DNA of 64,000 nt from contig NZ_CP034346.1 of assembly GCF_003991425.1 (NCBI RefSeq), forward strand, positions 6,377,501 to 6,441,500, written 5' to 3'. This document shows positions 52,936-62,256 of this stretch, in pieces. The position numbers were made by a program, and so were the translations under genes. A model generated the notes under the pieces. That model was not told where the DNA came from, searched no databases, and was given only the letters and a program-made list of their open reading frames with translations. This DNA is from Paenibacillus lutimineralis. Lineage in GTDB: Bacteria > Bacillota > Bacilli > Paenibacillales > Paenibacillaceae. Position 1 is the first letter of the stretch. Each line of letters starts with the position of its first letter.

Positions 52936-54057
52936 TTACATCTTATTCTCCTTAAGAAAGGCTGTAAACTGTTCTGCATTATCGAAACAATTGATTTCGA
53001 CTCCATTTGCCCGAAGATACCTATCTAATGAGACGACCAAGGATTCCACCGCAGCCTGTAATTTCGATAAATCCCGCGAATCCAGAGCAGCAATCAATTC
53101 AGGGAACCCCAATTTTCTATATGTCTCTATATACGATGAATTGATGATCAAGTCAGAAGGCCAGTGGCCCGTTTCAGCAAAGAATAAAAAGGCTGCGGTC
53201 AAGTCCTGTACAGAAATAGCAGAGAAAAACGCCGTATCATAGTCATTCATTTCACAGGCCGTAATGATTTTATCCATAACTCCCTTTAACTCTTCGTAAA
53301 AACCTTTCATTCTGTCAGGGTAAGAAGGAGTCCCGTAATACTTTTCTTTTTGCTCCAACACCAAGTCCAGCGTACTTGCCGTAAGTTCCTCGGAAGCCTG
53401 TAATATGTCTGCGTTCACGCTGCTGTACATAATCGCATCTATATGTTGCTTCAAGAGAGCCGGTTTCAACGGCAGGCCTAGAACCTGCTCCATATTCTTG
53501 CCAAAGCCCCTTGTATAATAGGTCCTATTCAATAATGCCAGACTTTGCAATACTTTGGTTAAAACTTCATGAGCCTCTATTCTATAGAAGGTGATATCTT
53601 CGGAATCGACGGCTCGGCTCATCTTATACAAATGCAGATAAACCTTCCGAAGCTCCGATTCTGCTTTCTCTACCATATCCTGTGCCTTTTCCGGCCCCTG
53701 CATGGTAGAGGTTGTCTCGCGCAGCCTCATAAATCTGTCATGGTCCTCTTGTGAACGAACATATAAAAGCTTGCTATCCGCGATAATCGTCGTTTTATCC
53801 TCCTGGAAGGAAGCCATTCTCTCTGCTCTCTCCCAGCTTATAGGCCAGAAATCAAACCCTATGCCGTCAATGATGAACTGGATACTCGCCTGGTAACCCT
53901 GTGGACTAGCCGGGATAAAGAAAAAGTCCAGATCAGAACGTTTTGTAGCCGTTCCCTGAGCATATGACCCATAATAAGCGATAATTGCGATCTCGTCGGA
54001 ATACTCCTTTTCAACATAATCTATAAGAGCCTGAGCAACATCAAACACATTCAACAT
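52936..54057 (-). CDS. Nucleotidyltransferase-domain protein
   Basis: 373 residues. N-terminal polymerase-beta-type nucleotidyltransferase motif G-S-Y-A-Q-G-T-A-T-K-R-S-D-L-D near 30-44, with a long helical C-terminal half. It resembles kanamycin-nucleotidyltransferase-like proteins in layout, but no drug specificity can be read. Upstream gene is on the same strand (sigma-DUF1835, 63 bases downstream). Confidence 0.75.
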   Translation of the reverse strand: MLNVFDVAQALIDYVEKEYSDEIAIIAYYGSYAQGTATKRSDLDFFFIPASPQGYQASIQFIIDGIGFDFWPISWERAERMASFQEDKTTIIADSKLLYVRSQEDHDRFMRLRETTSTMQGPEKAQDMVEKAESELRKVYLHLYKMSRAVDSEDITFYRIEAHEVLTKVLQSLALLNRTYYTRGFGKNMEQVLGLPLKPALLKQHIDAIMYSSVNADILQASEELTASTLDLVLEQKEKYYGTPSYPDRMKGFYEELKGVMDKIITACEMNDYDTAFFSAISVQDLTAAFLFFAETGHWPSDLIINSSYIETYRKLGFPELIAALDSRDLSKLQAAVESLVVSLDRYLRANGVEINCFDNAEQFTAFLKENKM

Positions 54058-54181
54058 TCGTATCCCCTCCCATGTATCCTTACGAGGTTATGATATCAAG
54101 GTTCTCAGAGACCTAATAGGTAAAGTTCAGTTATAATCTACTAGAATAGAGCCAAGACAAATGAACTCAGAAAGGAATCCG

Positions 54182-54871
54182 GTGTCTATCGTGAATATGA
54201 TTCTGGTGATCGAAGATCAAGTAGATGTGAATCACTTGCTGGCCGAAGCGTTGACCGTTGCGGGCTATCGCGTTAAATCTGCATATACCGGCCTGGATGG
54301 AATCAAAGAAATTCAGACCAACTCCTATGACTTAATTTTGCTGGATATTATGCTTCCTTACAAAAGCGGGGACGAAATACTGAAAGAGATGCGTACCTTC
54401 TCAGATGCTCCGGTTATTATTATTTCTGCCAAGGATATGGTTGGTGTAAAAATAGATTTACTGCGGTTAGGTGCGGACGACTATATTACCAAGCCCTTTG
54501 ATTTAGGAGAAGTGGTTGCTCGGGTCGAGTCCAACTTGCGACGCTCCCATAGGCAAATACAGGAGAACCCTGTCATTACATACAAAGATGTCATACTCGA
54601 CGAACATACGAAGCGGGTTTGCGTGAGCGGTACCGAAATTGAACTGACCGCAACAGAATATATGATTCTGGAGCTGCTAATGGGGCATACAGGCAAGGTG
54701 TTCACGAAGGCCAATCTATACGAATCCATCTGGCAGGAGGAATATCTCGGCGACGATAACGCTGTCAAGACTCACATCAGCAACCTGCGCAGCAAGCTCA
54801 AGAAGGTTAGCCCTGACGAGCAATATATTGAAACAGTATGGGGGCTTGGCTATCGCCTCTATCAGGAATAA
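54182..54871 (+). CDS. OmpR-family response regulator
   Basis: 229 residues from the GTG at 54182, spaced 5 bases from AAAGGA; an ATG 7 codons earlier lacks a site. Receiver (I-E-D-Q, L-L-D-I-M, Y-I-T-K-P-F) and winged helix (T-A-T-E-Y, V-W-G-L-G-Y-R). Heads an operon with an ABC transporter and a kinase. Confidence 0.9.
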   Translation: MSIVNMILVIEDQVDVNHLLAEALTVAGYRVKSAYTGLDGIKEIQTNSYDLILLDIMLPYKSGDEILKEMRTFSDAPVIIISAKDMVGVKIDLLRLGADDYITKPFDLGEVVARVESNLRRSHRQIQENPVITYKDVILDEHTKRVCVSGTEIELTATEYMILELLMGHTGKVFTKANLYESIWQEEYLGDDNAVKTHISNLRSKLKKVSPDEQYIETVWGLGYRLYQE

Positions 54872-54980
54872 AGAGGTTATTCAAATTATCCCTTTCCTGA
54901 CACTTTTCCACATAGCTCTTGACCTTTTCTAAACCTTTGCGCCTTATACTTTTGCGTATAGAAAGGACAGGTGAACAATT

Positions 54981-55904
54981 ATGACTGAATATGTACTGAA
55001 AACCACGGACCTGACGAAGAGCTATCGCGAAGCCAATGTATTGAAGCAAATATCACTTAGTCTGGCCCCTGGTAGAATATATGGTCTAATCGGGCAAAAC
55101 GGAGCCGGTAAAACGACGCTAATGCGGCTCATCACCGGACTAAGTTTTCCTTCAAGCGGAACGATTGAGCTATTCGGCCATCAAGGGGAGAAGAACCTGC
55201 AAATCGAACGCAAACGGATCGGCAGCATGATTGAATATCCTAGCTTGACACTAAGCATGACCGCCAAAGAAAATATCAGGCTTCACCGCATCATACGAGG
55301 AATTCCGAACAAGGAAATAGAGGACGAATTACTGCAGTTGGTCGGCCTTGCTGATACCGGGAGGAAGAAGGCCAAGAACTTCTCGCTGGGTATGAAGCAG
55401 CGCCTGGGAATTGCGATCGCTCTGCTTAGCAGTCCCGAACTTCTCATTCTAGACGAGCCAATTAATGGTCTTGATCCTGTAGGGGTCATAGAGATCCGAA
55501 ATTTGCTTAAAAAGTTATGCGAAGAACGACATATGGCCATTTTGATCTCAAGTCATAACTTGCCGGAGCTATATCAGACCGCAACGGATTATATCATCGT
55601 CCATCAAGGCGAATTGAAGCAGGTCCTTACACTAGAGCAACTAGATGAGCGCTGTAAGCATCATTTTCTAATCCGTAGCAGTGAACCGGAAAGGCTGGTA
55701 AGTGTTCTGGAAATGCAGCTGCATACGACCAATTACAAGGTTATGCCTGATCAAAGCGTCAAGTTGTATGATTATCTCGATGATAAGGAGAAGGTATCGC
55801 GTGTTCTGTTCGAAAACGGAATTGTTATCAGCAATCTCTCCAACGAAGGCGATACACTGGAGAACTACTTTATCTCTGTGATAGGTGGTGAACAACATGC
55901 TTAA
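54981..55904 (+). CDS. ABC transporter ATP-binding protein (BcrA/NatA-like)
   Basis: 307 residues. Walker A G-Q-N-G-A-G-K-T-T near 37, signature F-S-L-G-M-K-Q-R near 135, Walker B L-I-L-D-E-P-I-N, H-loop S-S-H-N. The extended C-terminal part is usual in the bacitracin-resistance-like DrugRA1 group. Placed between response regulator and permease. Confidence 0.9.
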   Translation: MTEYVLKTTDLTKSYREANVLKQISLSLAPGRIYGLIGQNGAGKTTLMRLITGLSFPSSGTIELFGHQGEKNLQIERKRIGSMIEYPSLTLSMTAKENIRLHRIIRGIPNKEIEDELLQLVGLADTGRKKAKNFSLGMKQRLGIAIALLSSPELLILDEPINGLDPVGVIEIRNLLKKLCEERHMAILISSHNLPELYQTATDYIIVHQGELKQVLTLEQLDERCKHHFLIRSSEPERLVSVLEMQLHTTNYKVMPDQSVKLYDYLDDKEKVSRVLFENGIVISNLSNEGDTLENYFISVIGGEQHA

Positions 55905-56694
55905 TTTGATCCAGGCTGATATTTATAAATTGCGCAAATCCGCACCCATTAAAGTTTTATTTTCCATCACAACGATCAGTAGCATAATGGTGGCAATCAT
56001 AGCCTATCTGATCCCGCAAGGTAAAATCGATGAAAACCTGACCGGACTTGGATTCATGTTCTCGGATATCAACGTAATCAGCATTCTTGGCGCCGTCATG
56101 GCGGCGATATTAATCTGCGGTGATTTTGACTCAAGAACATTTCATGATGCTGTGGCGAGCGGTTCCAGCAGGGCTTCGATCATCATAGGCAAGACAACCG
56201 TCTTCTGCTTCTCTATCCTGTGCATTCTGATTCCTTATATCGTTACAACAGGGGTTGTACTTGGGACGGGTTCCAAATTCAGCATGGGCTCCGTAGCCGT
56301 AGGTTTCCTGAATATGATGACTACAGAAGCCGGGAAGGCACTCACTGCAGCGGAGATATGGAAGCTAGCCGCGATCATCTTGACCTTGACCCTTGTCTAT
56401 ATTGCTCAGGTAAGTATCTGTATCCCACTTGCTTTTACACTTAAAAAGCCTGTTCTGGTCGTCGCCATTTATTACGGTTTTTCCATCCTGACTGCGCAGC
56501 TTACCAAGCTGAGTGACAGCTCCAAGCTGTTTGACCGTATTTTCTCCTGCACACCCTATGGAGGGAACTATACTTTTCTAACACTAACTTCGAGCACGGG
56601 AGAGATTGTCAAGGCCCTCGCAGTCAGCTTGATCTTTATCATCATCATGCTCGTTGTCACATTCAGCACATTCAGAAGGTCTGAGATTAAATAA
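55897..56694 (+). CDS. ABC-2-type permease (BcrB-like)
   Basis: 265 residues from the ATG at 55897 (GGTGG upstream), overlapping the ATPase stop by 8 bases. Six TM helices. With the ATPase and the flanking two-component pair it resembles lantibiotic- or bacitracin-type self-protection modules. Confidence 0.85.
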   Translation: MLNLIQADIYKLRKSAPIKVLFSITTISSIMVAIIAYLIPQGKIDENLTGLGFMFSDINVISILGAVMAAILICGDFDSRTFHDAVASGSSRASIIIGKTTVFCFSILCILIPYIVTTGVVLGTGSKFSMGSVAVGFLNMMTTEAGKALTAAEIWKLAAIILTLTLVYIAQVSICIPLAFTLKKPVLVVAIYYGFSILTAQLTKLSDSSKLFDRIFSCTPYGGNYTFLTLTSSTGEIVKALAVSLIFIIIMLVVTFSTFRRSEIK

Positions 56695-56715
56695 CGGAGA
56701 GGTTGATGAAACGTA

Positions 56716-57618
56716 GTGGCCATTGCAGTAGGATTTCTAACCATTTTAGTCATCGGACTTATTCTATATATCGTATTTATCCTGCAGCAATTGCGCAGCA
56801 TCAACCGACAGCTCGGCAAACGCCTGAGCGAACAGACGCGGCAGCCGATCAGTCTAGAGCTCGTAAGCAAGGAACTGAATACTCTAGCGATTCAAATCAA
56901 TAGATGCCTGAAGGCGGAGGAAACCCTCCGTCTTAAAGGCATTCACGAGGAGCGAAGATTCAAGGAAATGATCACCAATATATCCCATGACCTGCGCACC
57001 CCGCTTACAGCTATTAAGGGCTATCACCAACTGCTGACCTTGAGTGAGTTAACCCATGACCAGCAGAAGAAGCTGCAAATTGCGCAGAAGCATGCCAATG
57101 AGCTAGGATATTTGATTGAACATTTCTTTGAGTATTCCTGTCTGGTTCATGCCGAGCCAAAGCTTCAGAGCAGACGGGTCAACTTGACCAATCTGATAAC
57201 AGAGTGCCTCGCCGCGTCAGTCCCAGCGCTTGAAGACAACAAGCTGACCGTTGAGTTCAAGGAAGCCCCGCCTACCTATATTCTTGGCGATCAGGAGATG
57301 ATCACAAGGATTATTCAGAATCTGATCCGTAATGCGATACAGCATTCAACTGGAACTCTGCAGGTCAGCCTGCCTACTACGGACGAACAGGCCATCCTGT
57401 CATTTCGCAATCGTGTTAATCCAGCCACAAGCATTGATGTGAAGCGGCTGTTTGATCGCTTTTACACCGGAGATCAAGCACGAGGCAGCAGTACAGGACT
57501 TGGCTTGTCCATCGTTAAATTGCTGGCAGCACAAATGGAAGGCAGCACAGATGCATCGCTGCAGGATGGCTGCCTTGAGATACGAGTTCATTTACCATTG
57601 TACCGAAATGACCATTAA
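56716..57618 (+). CDS. Sensor histidine kinase with a single N-terminal TM segment
   Basis: 300 residues, GTG start with GGAGAGG upstream. One TM at 2-25, no extracellular domain, HisKA with N-I-S-H-D-L-R-T-P near 90, HATPase with N-L-I-R-N-A-I-Q-H and G-L-G-L-S-I-V. Lack of a sensor domain suggests sensing through the partner ABC transporter, as in Bce/Lia-type intramembrane-sensing kinases. Overlaps the convergent permease gene by 4 bases. Confidence 0.88.
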   Translation: MAIAVGFLTILVIGLILYIVFILQQLRSINRQLGKRLSEQTRQPISLELVSKELNTLAIQINRCLKAEETLRLKGIHEERRFKEMITNISHDLRTPLTAIKGYHQLLTLSELTHDQQKKLQIAQKHANELGYLIEHFFEYSCLVHAEPKLQSRRVNLTNLITECLAASVPALEDNKLTVEFKEAPPTYILGDQEMITRIIQNLIRNAIQHSTGTLQVSLPTTDEQAILSFRNRVNPATSIDVKRLFDRFYTGDQARGSSTGLGLSIVKLLAAQMEGSTDASLQDGCLEIRVHLPLYRNDH

Positions 57619-59213
57619 AGTGCCTGGAACAACCGCTCCCCTTGGGTCGCAATGTATTTATACATCATACCGCATACCGCCAACATCATGACTCCAATGC
57701 CCAACAAAATGAGATTACCGTTCACATGGGATAACAAAAATAATATAGCAACTGGAATCACTACGCTGATAAAGCCCAATAACATAGAAACGAGTACCGA
57801 TGCACTCTGCTTAATCGCAGTAACTTCGCTTGTCCAGTCCAGTTTTGGAAACTTCAAATTAACTATAATCCCCAGCATCGCTGAATAACACGCATAGATC
57901 ACAGGGATCACCAACAACAGCAGACTCTCCATCCATCCCATGCGCAATGATATCATAAGCATCAAGCAGCTCACTACCGAGATTGGTATGGTGACGGTAA
58001 GATTGACCGCGACCTTGCTAAGCAGAATATCTTTCTTTGATACGGGCGAGCTTTTGAGTATCCATAAATGGTTGCCTTCCAGAGAAATAGAACTTGCTGA
58101 TGTGCAGCTTAATGTGACGAACAAAGAAACGACCAGTGGAGCCATTCGCCCCAAGTAGTCAGACATTTGTGGAATTTCTATCAATTGCCCAAGCTTCTCC
58201 GAGCCAATGAACAATAGGGCAATCGATGTCACGAGCAGAAAAATCATGATTATACTCGTATTCAGTACATATAAAGAAGAACTAAAATATCGCCGCAGTT
58301 CCTTGACATACAAGGCACGAAAAGGAGAAGAAGCTTTCAGTGATCTCATCACATATTTACTGCTTGTATGGGACGTCGTTAAGCCTGTGTGTATCGCTTT
58401 ATATCTCGTGCCAAGTACAATAGAGAACAAGATGAACGCCAGCAACGAAATGGCCATAAATAATAGCAACGGGCCGATCTGATAGGAGCAAACGGCATCT
58501 ACATACATGGCTGCAAGAGGATACAGCTTAAAGATCATATCTGCCAATTGCGTACTCATATCTGTAAGCATCTGCTCGTTTCCTTTGAGGCTGAACAATC
58601 CGGCCATAATTCCAATCGTTACGGCCATGGTTAGAACAATGGTGATCACTCGACTCGCTCTAAACCGGGAGGAGACCCAGCTGATCAGCGCACCAATTAG
58701 GGCTGCCGCAATAATAGGTAATAACGGAATAAACAAGAGTGTAATTAGAAATGACAGATAAAATACCACTTCTGGATTCACTTTTATTGCATATACCGCA
58801 CCAGCCGGCAGCATCAGTATCAACATGAAAAATAAATTTAGCACATAGAGCTGAAGAACACGGCTCGCTACCACGTAGCTTGTTCGGATAGGTAACGACA
58901 TGACCAAATCATAGTCTTTGTAGCTATATAATACCCCGCTAGCTTTATAAATCGTTGTAAAGAACCCGAGTATCGATGTTGCTGCCATCATGATAGCCAG
59001 CAGCAGATCCATACGCCCAATTTGTTCAAAGGTCTGCGCCATTAAGTAGCTGTACACAAAAGAATATCCTGCAATCATAACCACACCAATCAGAATACCG
59101 ATACTGAGAAGAAGAAATTTGCGCCTTTCCTTACCATCGCAAGTATGCAATGCTTTATTCAAGCCAAATGTGGAGAGCAGCTGTATCTTTGTTAAACGCC
59201 ATATATTAATCAT
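57615..59213 (-). CDS. ABC exporter permease, 532 residues
   Basis: Integral membrane protein with about 12 predicted TM helices, partner of the ATPase encoded upstream (8-base overlap of stop and start). It belongs to a Firmicute group of large ABC-2-like permeases with no known substrate. No regulator is directly attached. Confidence 0.8.
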   Translation of the reverse strand: MINIWRLTKIQLLSTFGLNKALHTCDGKERRKFLLLSIGILIGVVMIAGYSFVYSYLMAQTFEQIGRMDLLLAIMMAATSILGFFTTIYKASGVLYSYKDYDLVMSLPIRTSYVVASRVLQLYVLNLFFMLILMLPAGAVYAIKVNPEVVFYLSFLITLLFIPLLPIIAAALIGALISWVSSRFRASRVITIVLTMAVTIGIMAGLFSLKGNEQMLTDMSTQLADMIFKLYPLAAMYVDAVCSYQIGPLLLFMAISLLAFILFSIVLGTRYKAIHTGLTTSHTSSKYVMRSLKASSPFRALYVKELRRYFSSSLYVLNTSIIMIFLLVTSIALLFIGSEKLGQLIEIPQMSDYLGRMAPLVVSLFVTLSCTSASSISLEGNHLWILKSSPVSKKDILLSKVAVNLTVTIPISVVSCLMLMISLRMGWMESLLLLVIPVIYACYSAMLGIIVNLKFPKLDWTSEVTAIKQSASVLVSMLLGFISVVIPVAILFLLSHVNGNLILLGIGVMMLAVCGMMYKYIATQGERLFQAL

Positions 59214-59919
59214 TATCTATCAACTCCAGGAATACATCTTCGAGGCTATGATCCCCCTTCACATCCTCAGTCTTGCCATAAGTGATCAAACGACCCGCTT
59301 TAATAATAGCAATCTTATTACACAGCTTCTCTGCCACATCAAGCACATGGGTGGAGAAGAAGATGGCACTGCCGTTCCTGCACAGGTCTGCCATGATCGC
59401 CTTTAACGTATGGGCCGCCTGTGGGTCAAGTCCGACAAAAGGTTCGTCCAGGACCAACAGCTTCGGTTGATGAATCAGAGCAGAGATAATCGCCAGCTTC
59501 TGCTTCATACCATGAGAGTACGAGGAGATCAAATTCCCCAAACTGGCTGTAATTTGAAAGGCATCGCCATATTGCTTAATCAGCCGCTCTCGATCTGTCT
59601 TCGACACGCTATAGAGATCACCGATAAAATTCAAATACTGTATGCCAGTAAGATGATCGTATAGATCCGGGTTGTCCGGAATATAGGCAGTAACCCTCTT
59701 GCAGGCAACCGGGTCTTTCTTGATCGAGATACCGTCAATTTCAATATCCCCTTCTTCAAAGTCCAGTACACCAACGACTGAGCGGATCGTCGTCGTCTTT
59801 CCTGCCCCGTTATGTCCGATAAAACCGTAAATGTCACCTTTTTCAACCACCAGATTCAAGTCGTCTACGGCCTTCTTACCGCCTTTATAGCTCTTCGTAA
59901 AATGTCTTATTGTAAGCAT
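59206..59919 (-). CDS. ABC transporter ATP-binding protein
   Basis: 237 residues. Walker A G-H-N-G-A-G-K-T-T near 38, signature Y-S-H-G-M-K-Q-K near 132, Walker B L-V-L-D-E-P-F-V, H-loop F-S-T-H-V. The signature has Tyr-Ser-His-Gly instead of Leu-Ser-Gly-Gly, usual for this exporter subgroup. Confidence 0.9.
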   Translation of the reverse strand: MLTIRHFTKSYKGGKKAVDDLNLVVEKGDIYGFIGHNGAGKTTTIRSVVGVLDFEEGDIEIDGISIKKDPVACKRVTAYIPDNPDLYDHLTGIQYLNFIGDLYSVSKTDRERLIKQYGDAFQITASLGNLISSYSHGMKQKLAIISALIHQPKLLVLDEPFVGLDPQAAHTLKAIMADLCRNGSAIFFSTHVLDVAEKLCNKIAIIKAGRLITYGKTEDVKGDHSLEDVFLELIDND

Positions 59920-60056
59920 CTTTCCTCACCCTTCCATGGATGTGTACAGCCTCATATCTTTTCTGTTCTAACAGAACAAATATAATACGTTTAATCTATG
60001 TTAAACGTTCAATTGTATCCATCCACTTTAGGATAATGTAGAGGGTTAGGCTCCAT

Positions 60057-60713
60057 TTATAGATTGTCTACACTATTAAAAATTAAAATCAGTCCAACGA
60101 TACACATAATCCACGAAAGGGCCGATCCTGTATTTGAAAGCTTGATTCGTAGCCGTTCCAATGGTCGTTGCATGGCCTTACCAAATAATGCATGTAGGAT
60201 AAACAATACAAGTGGCGGCAGAATCATTATGAAATTATAGCCGCCTAGAATGACAAGCCACTGATACGCAGGTAAATTGGCGGTAGTCATAAGACCAATC
60301 GCTGCAAAATAAGGAAATGCCGCCCCCACTTCAACCACGGATGTCGTAAATCCGAGGGCAATCATAGCGGCTTTACTTCTGGACTTCGGTCTTGGCAGAT
60401 CTGCCCTTTTCTTACCTGTAGGATAGAAGAAGCTGGCTATGAATAAAATGGTGCCAATGATCATCATCATCCAACTAATGGACCGATGCTCAAGAATCGA
60501 GGATAGCGTAGACAACAGCGTATCCAGGCCTAACATGAGCGCAAAGCCTACCGAGAAATAAAGAGCGGCAACCGTGCCTAAATAAATCATTAAGCGTGAA
60601 CCTAATCGCTCCTTTTCAGAAAGCAGCAAATAAATCGTTACTCCCAGAGTTGCCGGACTAAGTGTATCTAATAGAGCTAGTCCGCCGATCATACCTAGTA
60701 GTTCAAGACTCAC
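60057..60713 (-). CDS. GAP-family (LysE-superfamily) membrane protein
   Basis: 218 residues, six TM helices; L-D-T-L-S-P-A-T-L-G near the start, and a charged cytoplasmic loop near residue 105 (K-K-R-A-D-L-P-R-P-K-S-R-S-K). GAP/Sap proteins export or address lipids in mycobacteria; the role in Bacillales is unknown. GTG start overlaps the MerR stop by 11 bases, so its expression is coupled to the regulator. Confidence 0.8.
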   Translation of the reverse strand: MSLELLGMIGGLALLDTLSPATLGVTIYLLLSEKERLGSRLMIYLGTVAALYFSVGFALMLGLDTLLSTLSSILEHRSISWMMMIIGTILFIASFFYPTGKKRADLPRPKSRSKAAMIALGFTTSVVEVGAAFPYFAAIGLMTTANLPAYQWLVILGGYNFIMILPPLVLFILHALFGKAMQRPLERLRIKLSNTGSALSWIMCIVGLILIFNSVDNL

Positions 60714-61482
60714 GATACTCCCCCTTCTCTCCTAGTATCCCTTGTACTTCAACCATATGAGCCTCATAAGCCTGCTCCATAAAATCAAGAATCTCCTGAT
60801 CAATCGGATAAAGTCCAAGCAGCTCCGATTGCTGCGGGGATTTTCTCACTTCCCATAATTTATTAATGAATTCACCTTCATCTTCAAATTCTTCCACTTG
60901 CTTTTCCAGCATACGGCGTATAATATTTTGAACCTTAGGTGAATCAGGACCATCCTTCATATGCTGCTTCAACTGGCCCAGCAGGGCGATCCACTCCATT
61001 GTAGCTGGATCCTCTCCGTTCATTTTTGGAACTCTCGCTAATAGCTCCCTCTCCCTCTCGCTAAATATACTCTGCTTCAAAGTAGGCGATCTTTTCTTGT
61101 ATTGCTGGGATAACTGAATTAGCTTCTGCACTGCCGCCTGTTCATCCCCCACTTCGACAACAATTCCATGGATTAGCTCCCGCAGAGAAGATTCCATACG
61201 CTTTAATCTCTGCTGCTCTTCTAGGATACAGGCCAATTGTTTATTTAGACTGTCCAGCCAATTCCAATTGGGGTCAGATAGCATTTCTTTAATCTCTTGC
61301 AGACTGTAGCCCATCCCTTTGAAGAAATGGATATATTGGAGCCTCTTCAGCTCCTCTTCTGTATAGAGACGATGTCCTCCCTCTGTTTTGGCAGGTGCAG
61401 TCAGCAATCCGATCTGATCATAGTACCGAAGAGTTCGGACGGAAATGTCTGTCTGTTTTGCAACTTCTTTAATATGAATCAA
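60703..61482 (-). CDS. MerR-family regulator
   Basis: 259 residues, TTG start with GGGGAGG 9 bases upstream. MerR HTH (T-D-I-S-V-R-T-L-R-Y-Y-D-Q-I-G-L-L), coiled-coil near 75-125, and a C-terminal TipAS-like helical domain of about 120 residues that may bind a ligand. Sits between a small membrane protein and the GAP gene. Confidence 0.88.
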   Translation of the reverse strand: MIHIKEVAKQTDISVRTLRYYDQIGLLTAPAKTEGGHRLYTEEELKRLQYIHFFKGMGYSLQEIKEMLSDPNWNWLDSLNKQLACILEEQQRLKRMESSLRELIHGIVVEVGDEQAAVQKLIQLSQQYKKRSPTLKQSIFSERERELLARVPKMNGEDPATMEWIALLGQLKQHMKDGPDSPKVQNIIRRMLEKQVEEFEDEGEFINKLWEVRKSPQQSELLGLYPIDQEILDFMEQAYEAHMVEVQGILGEKGEYRES

Positions 61483-61501
61483 GACAAGGTACCTCCCCGT
61501 G

Positions 61502-61651
61502 TTATTCTTCTCTATCCTTAATTACAGCATATTTCAGCAAGTACCCCAGTCCAAGCCCAATAACGACCCCAGGCAATGCCTTATCCACTATAAAACCAAG
61601 CCCCGCGCCAATGATGACACATCCATAAATAATGGCATCATCTTCCTTCAT
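61502..61651 (-). CDS. 49-residue glycine-rich membrane protein
   Basis: ATG with GGGGG 8 bases upstream; M-K-E-D-D-A-I-I-Y-G-C-V-I-I-G-A-G-L-G-F, then P-G-V-V-I-G-L-G-L-G-Y-L and a charged end. Two short hydrophobic stretches with G-x-G-x-G make a hairpin membrane protein likely. It lies 19 bases upstream of the MerR start, so the three genes form an operon. Confidence 0.6.
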   Translation of the reverse strand: MKEDDAIIYGCVIIGAGLGFIVDKALPGVVIGLGLGYLLKYAVIKDREE

Positions 61652-61787
61652 AACTGCAGCCCCCTTCATAATTATTGGAAATTACATCATTGCTTCGATT
61701 ATACAAAATGACGCAACGTCACTTTCAAGGGCTTTAGGTTTTTAATTTTACGGAATCCTTTCAAATTGACCTTTCAGCTAAAAAAAC

Positions 61788-61812
61788 AAGCCCTCCCAAA
61801 AAGGGAGAGCTT
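61788..61812. terminator. Terminator of the yyzF-like gene
   Basis: AAGCCCTCCCaaaaaGGGAGaGCTT with a T-rich tail on the minus strand. Confidence 0.75.
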
Positions 61813-61832
61813 ATTGTTCTTCACTATCATTA

Positions 61833-62000
61833 TCACACAACTAAGAACCGCGCCTCGTGCTGGCATTCTTCACACTTTACCGGCGGCTCCCAATCAATAA
61901 ATTTCGTATGTTCCAAATCTACAACGTCCGGTGCTTCCTCGAACTCTTTAATGAACTTATCGATGGCTACTTCTACATGATCTTTGCATACTACATACAT
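61833..62000 (-). CDS. yyzF: CxxH/CxxC protein (BA_5709 family, YyzF-like)
   Basis: 55 residues: M-Y-V-V-C-K-D-H at the start and C-E-E-C-Q-H near 43 are the C-x-x-H and C-x-x-C pairs that define the family and probably bind zinc; D-F-I-D-W-E-P-P-type centre (F-I-D-W-E-P-P). In B. subtilis the gene lies directly upstream of rlmH. Here 12.4 kb of other genes separates the two, while the orientation is conserved. Confidence 0.75.
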   Translation of the reverse strand: MYVVCKDHVEVAIDKFIKEFEEAPDVVDLEHTKFIDWEPPVKCEECQHEARFLVV

Positions 62001-62180
62001 ATACGTAAAGCATCCTCTCTGTTGCCGCAGCTACTAAGCATACGCTTCTAGAATTACAAACATCCTGTATCTGTTCTACCATACTCCAGCGCAAAAAGGA
62101 ACCAATTTACGCATACTTTCCCGTGGAAAATATGTCCCCTCCTTCTATGGGTATCCTCCTGATGAGAATCAGCTACTCTC

Positions 62181-62222
62181 TTGACTTAAGTCAATGATCA
62201 GAATCCAGCTCCTATCTAAAAT
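62181..62222 (+). promoter_or_regulatory. FNR/CRP-like site and promoter of the DUF4386 gene
   Basis: TTGACTTAAGTCAA (62181-62194) is a perfect palindrome of the TTGA-N6-TCAA type bound by Crp/Fnr regulators. A -10 candidate TAAAAT lies at 62217-62222; if transcription starts near 62229, the site is centred at about -41.5, the class II activator position. A Crp/Fnr gene is encoded just after the target gene. Confidence 0.6.
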
Positions 62223-62256
62223 AAGAGCAGATATCTTCATACAGGAGGTTACTTAT

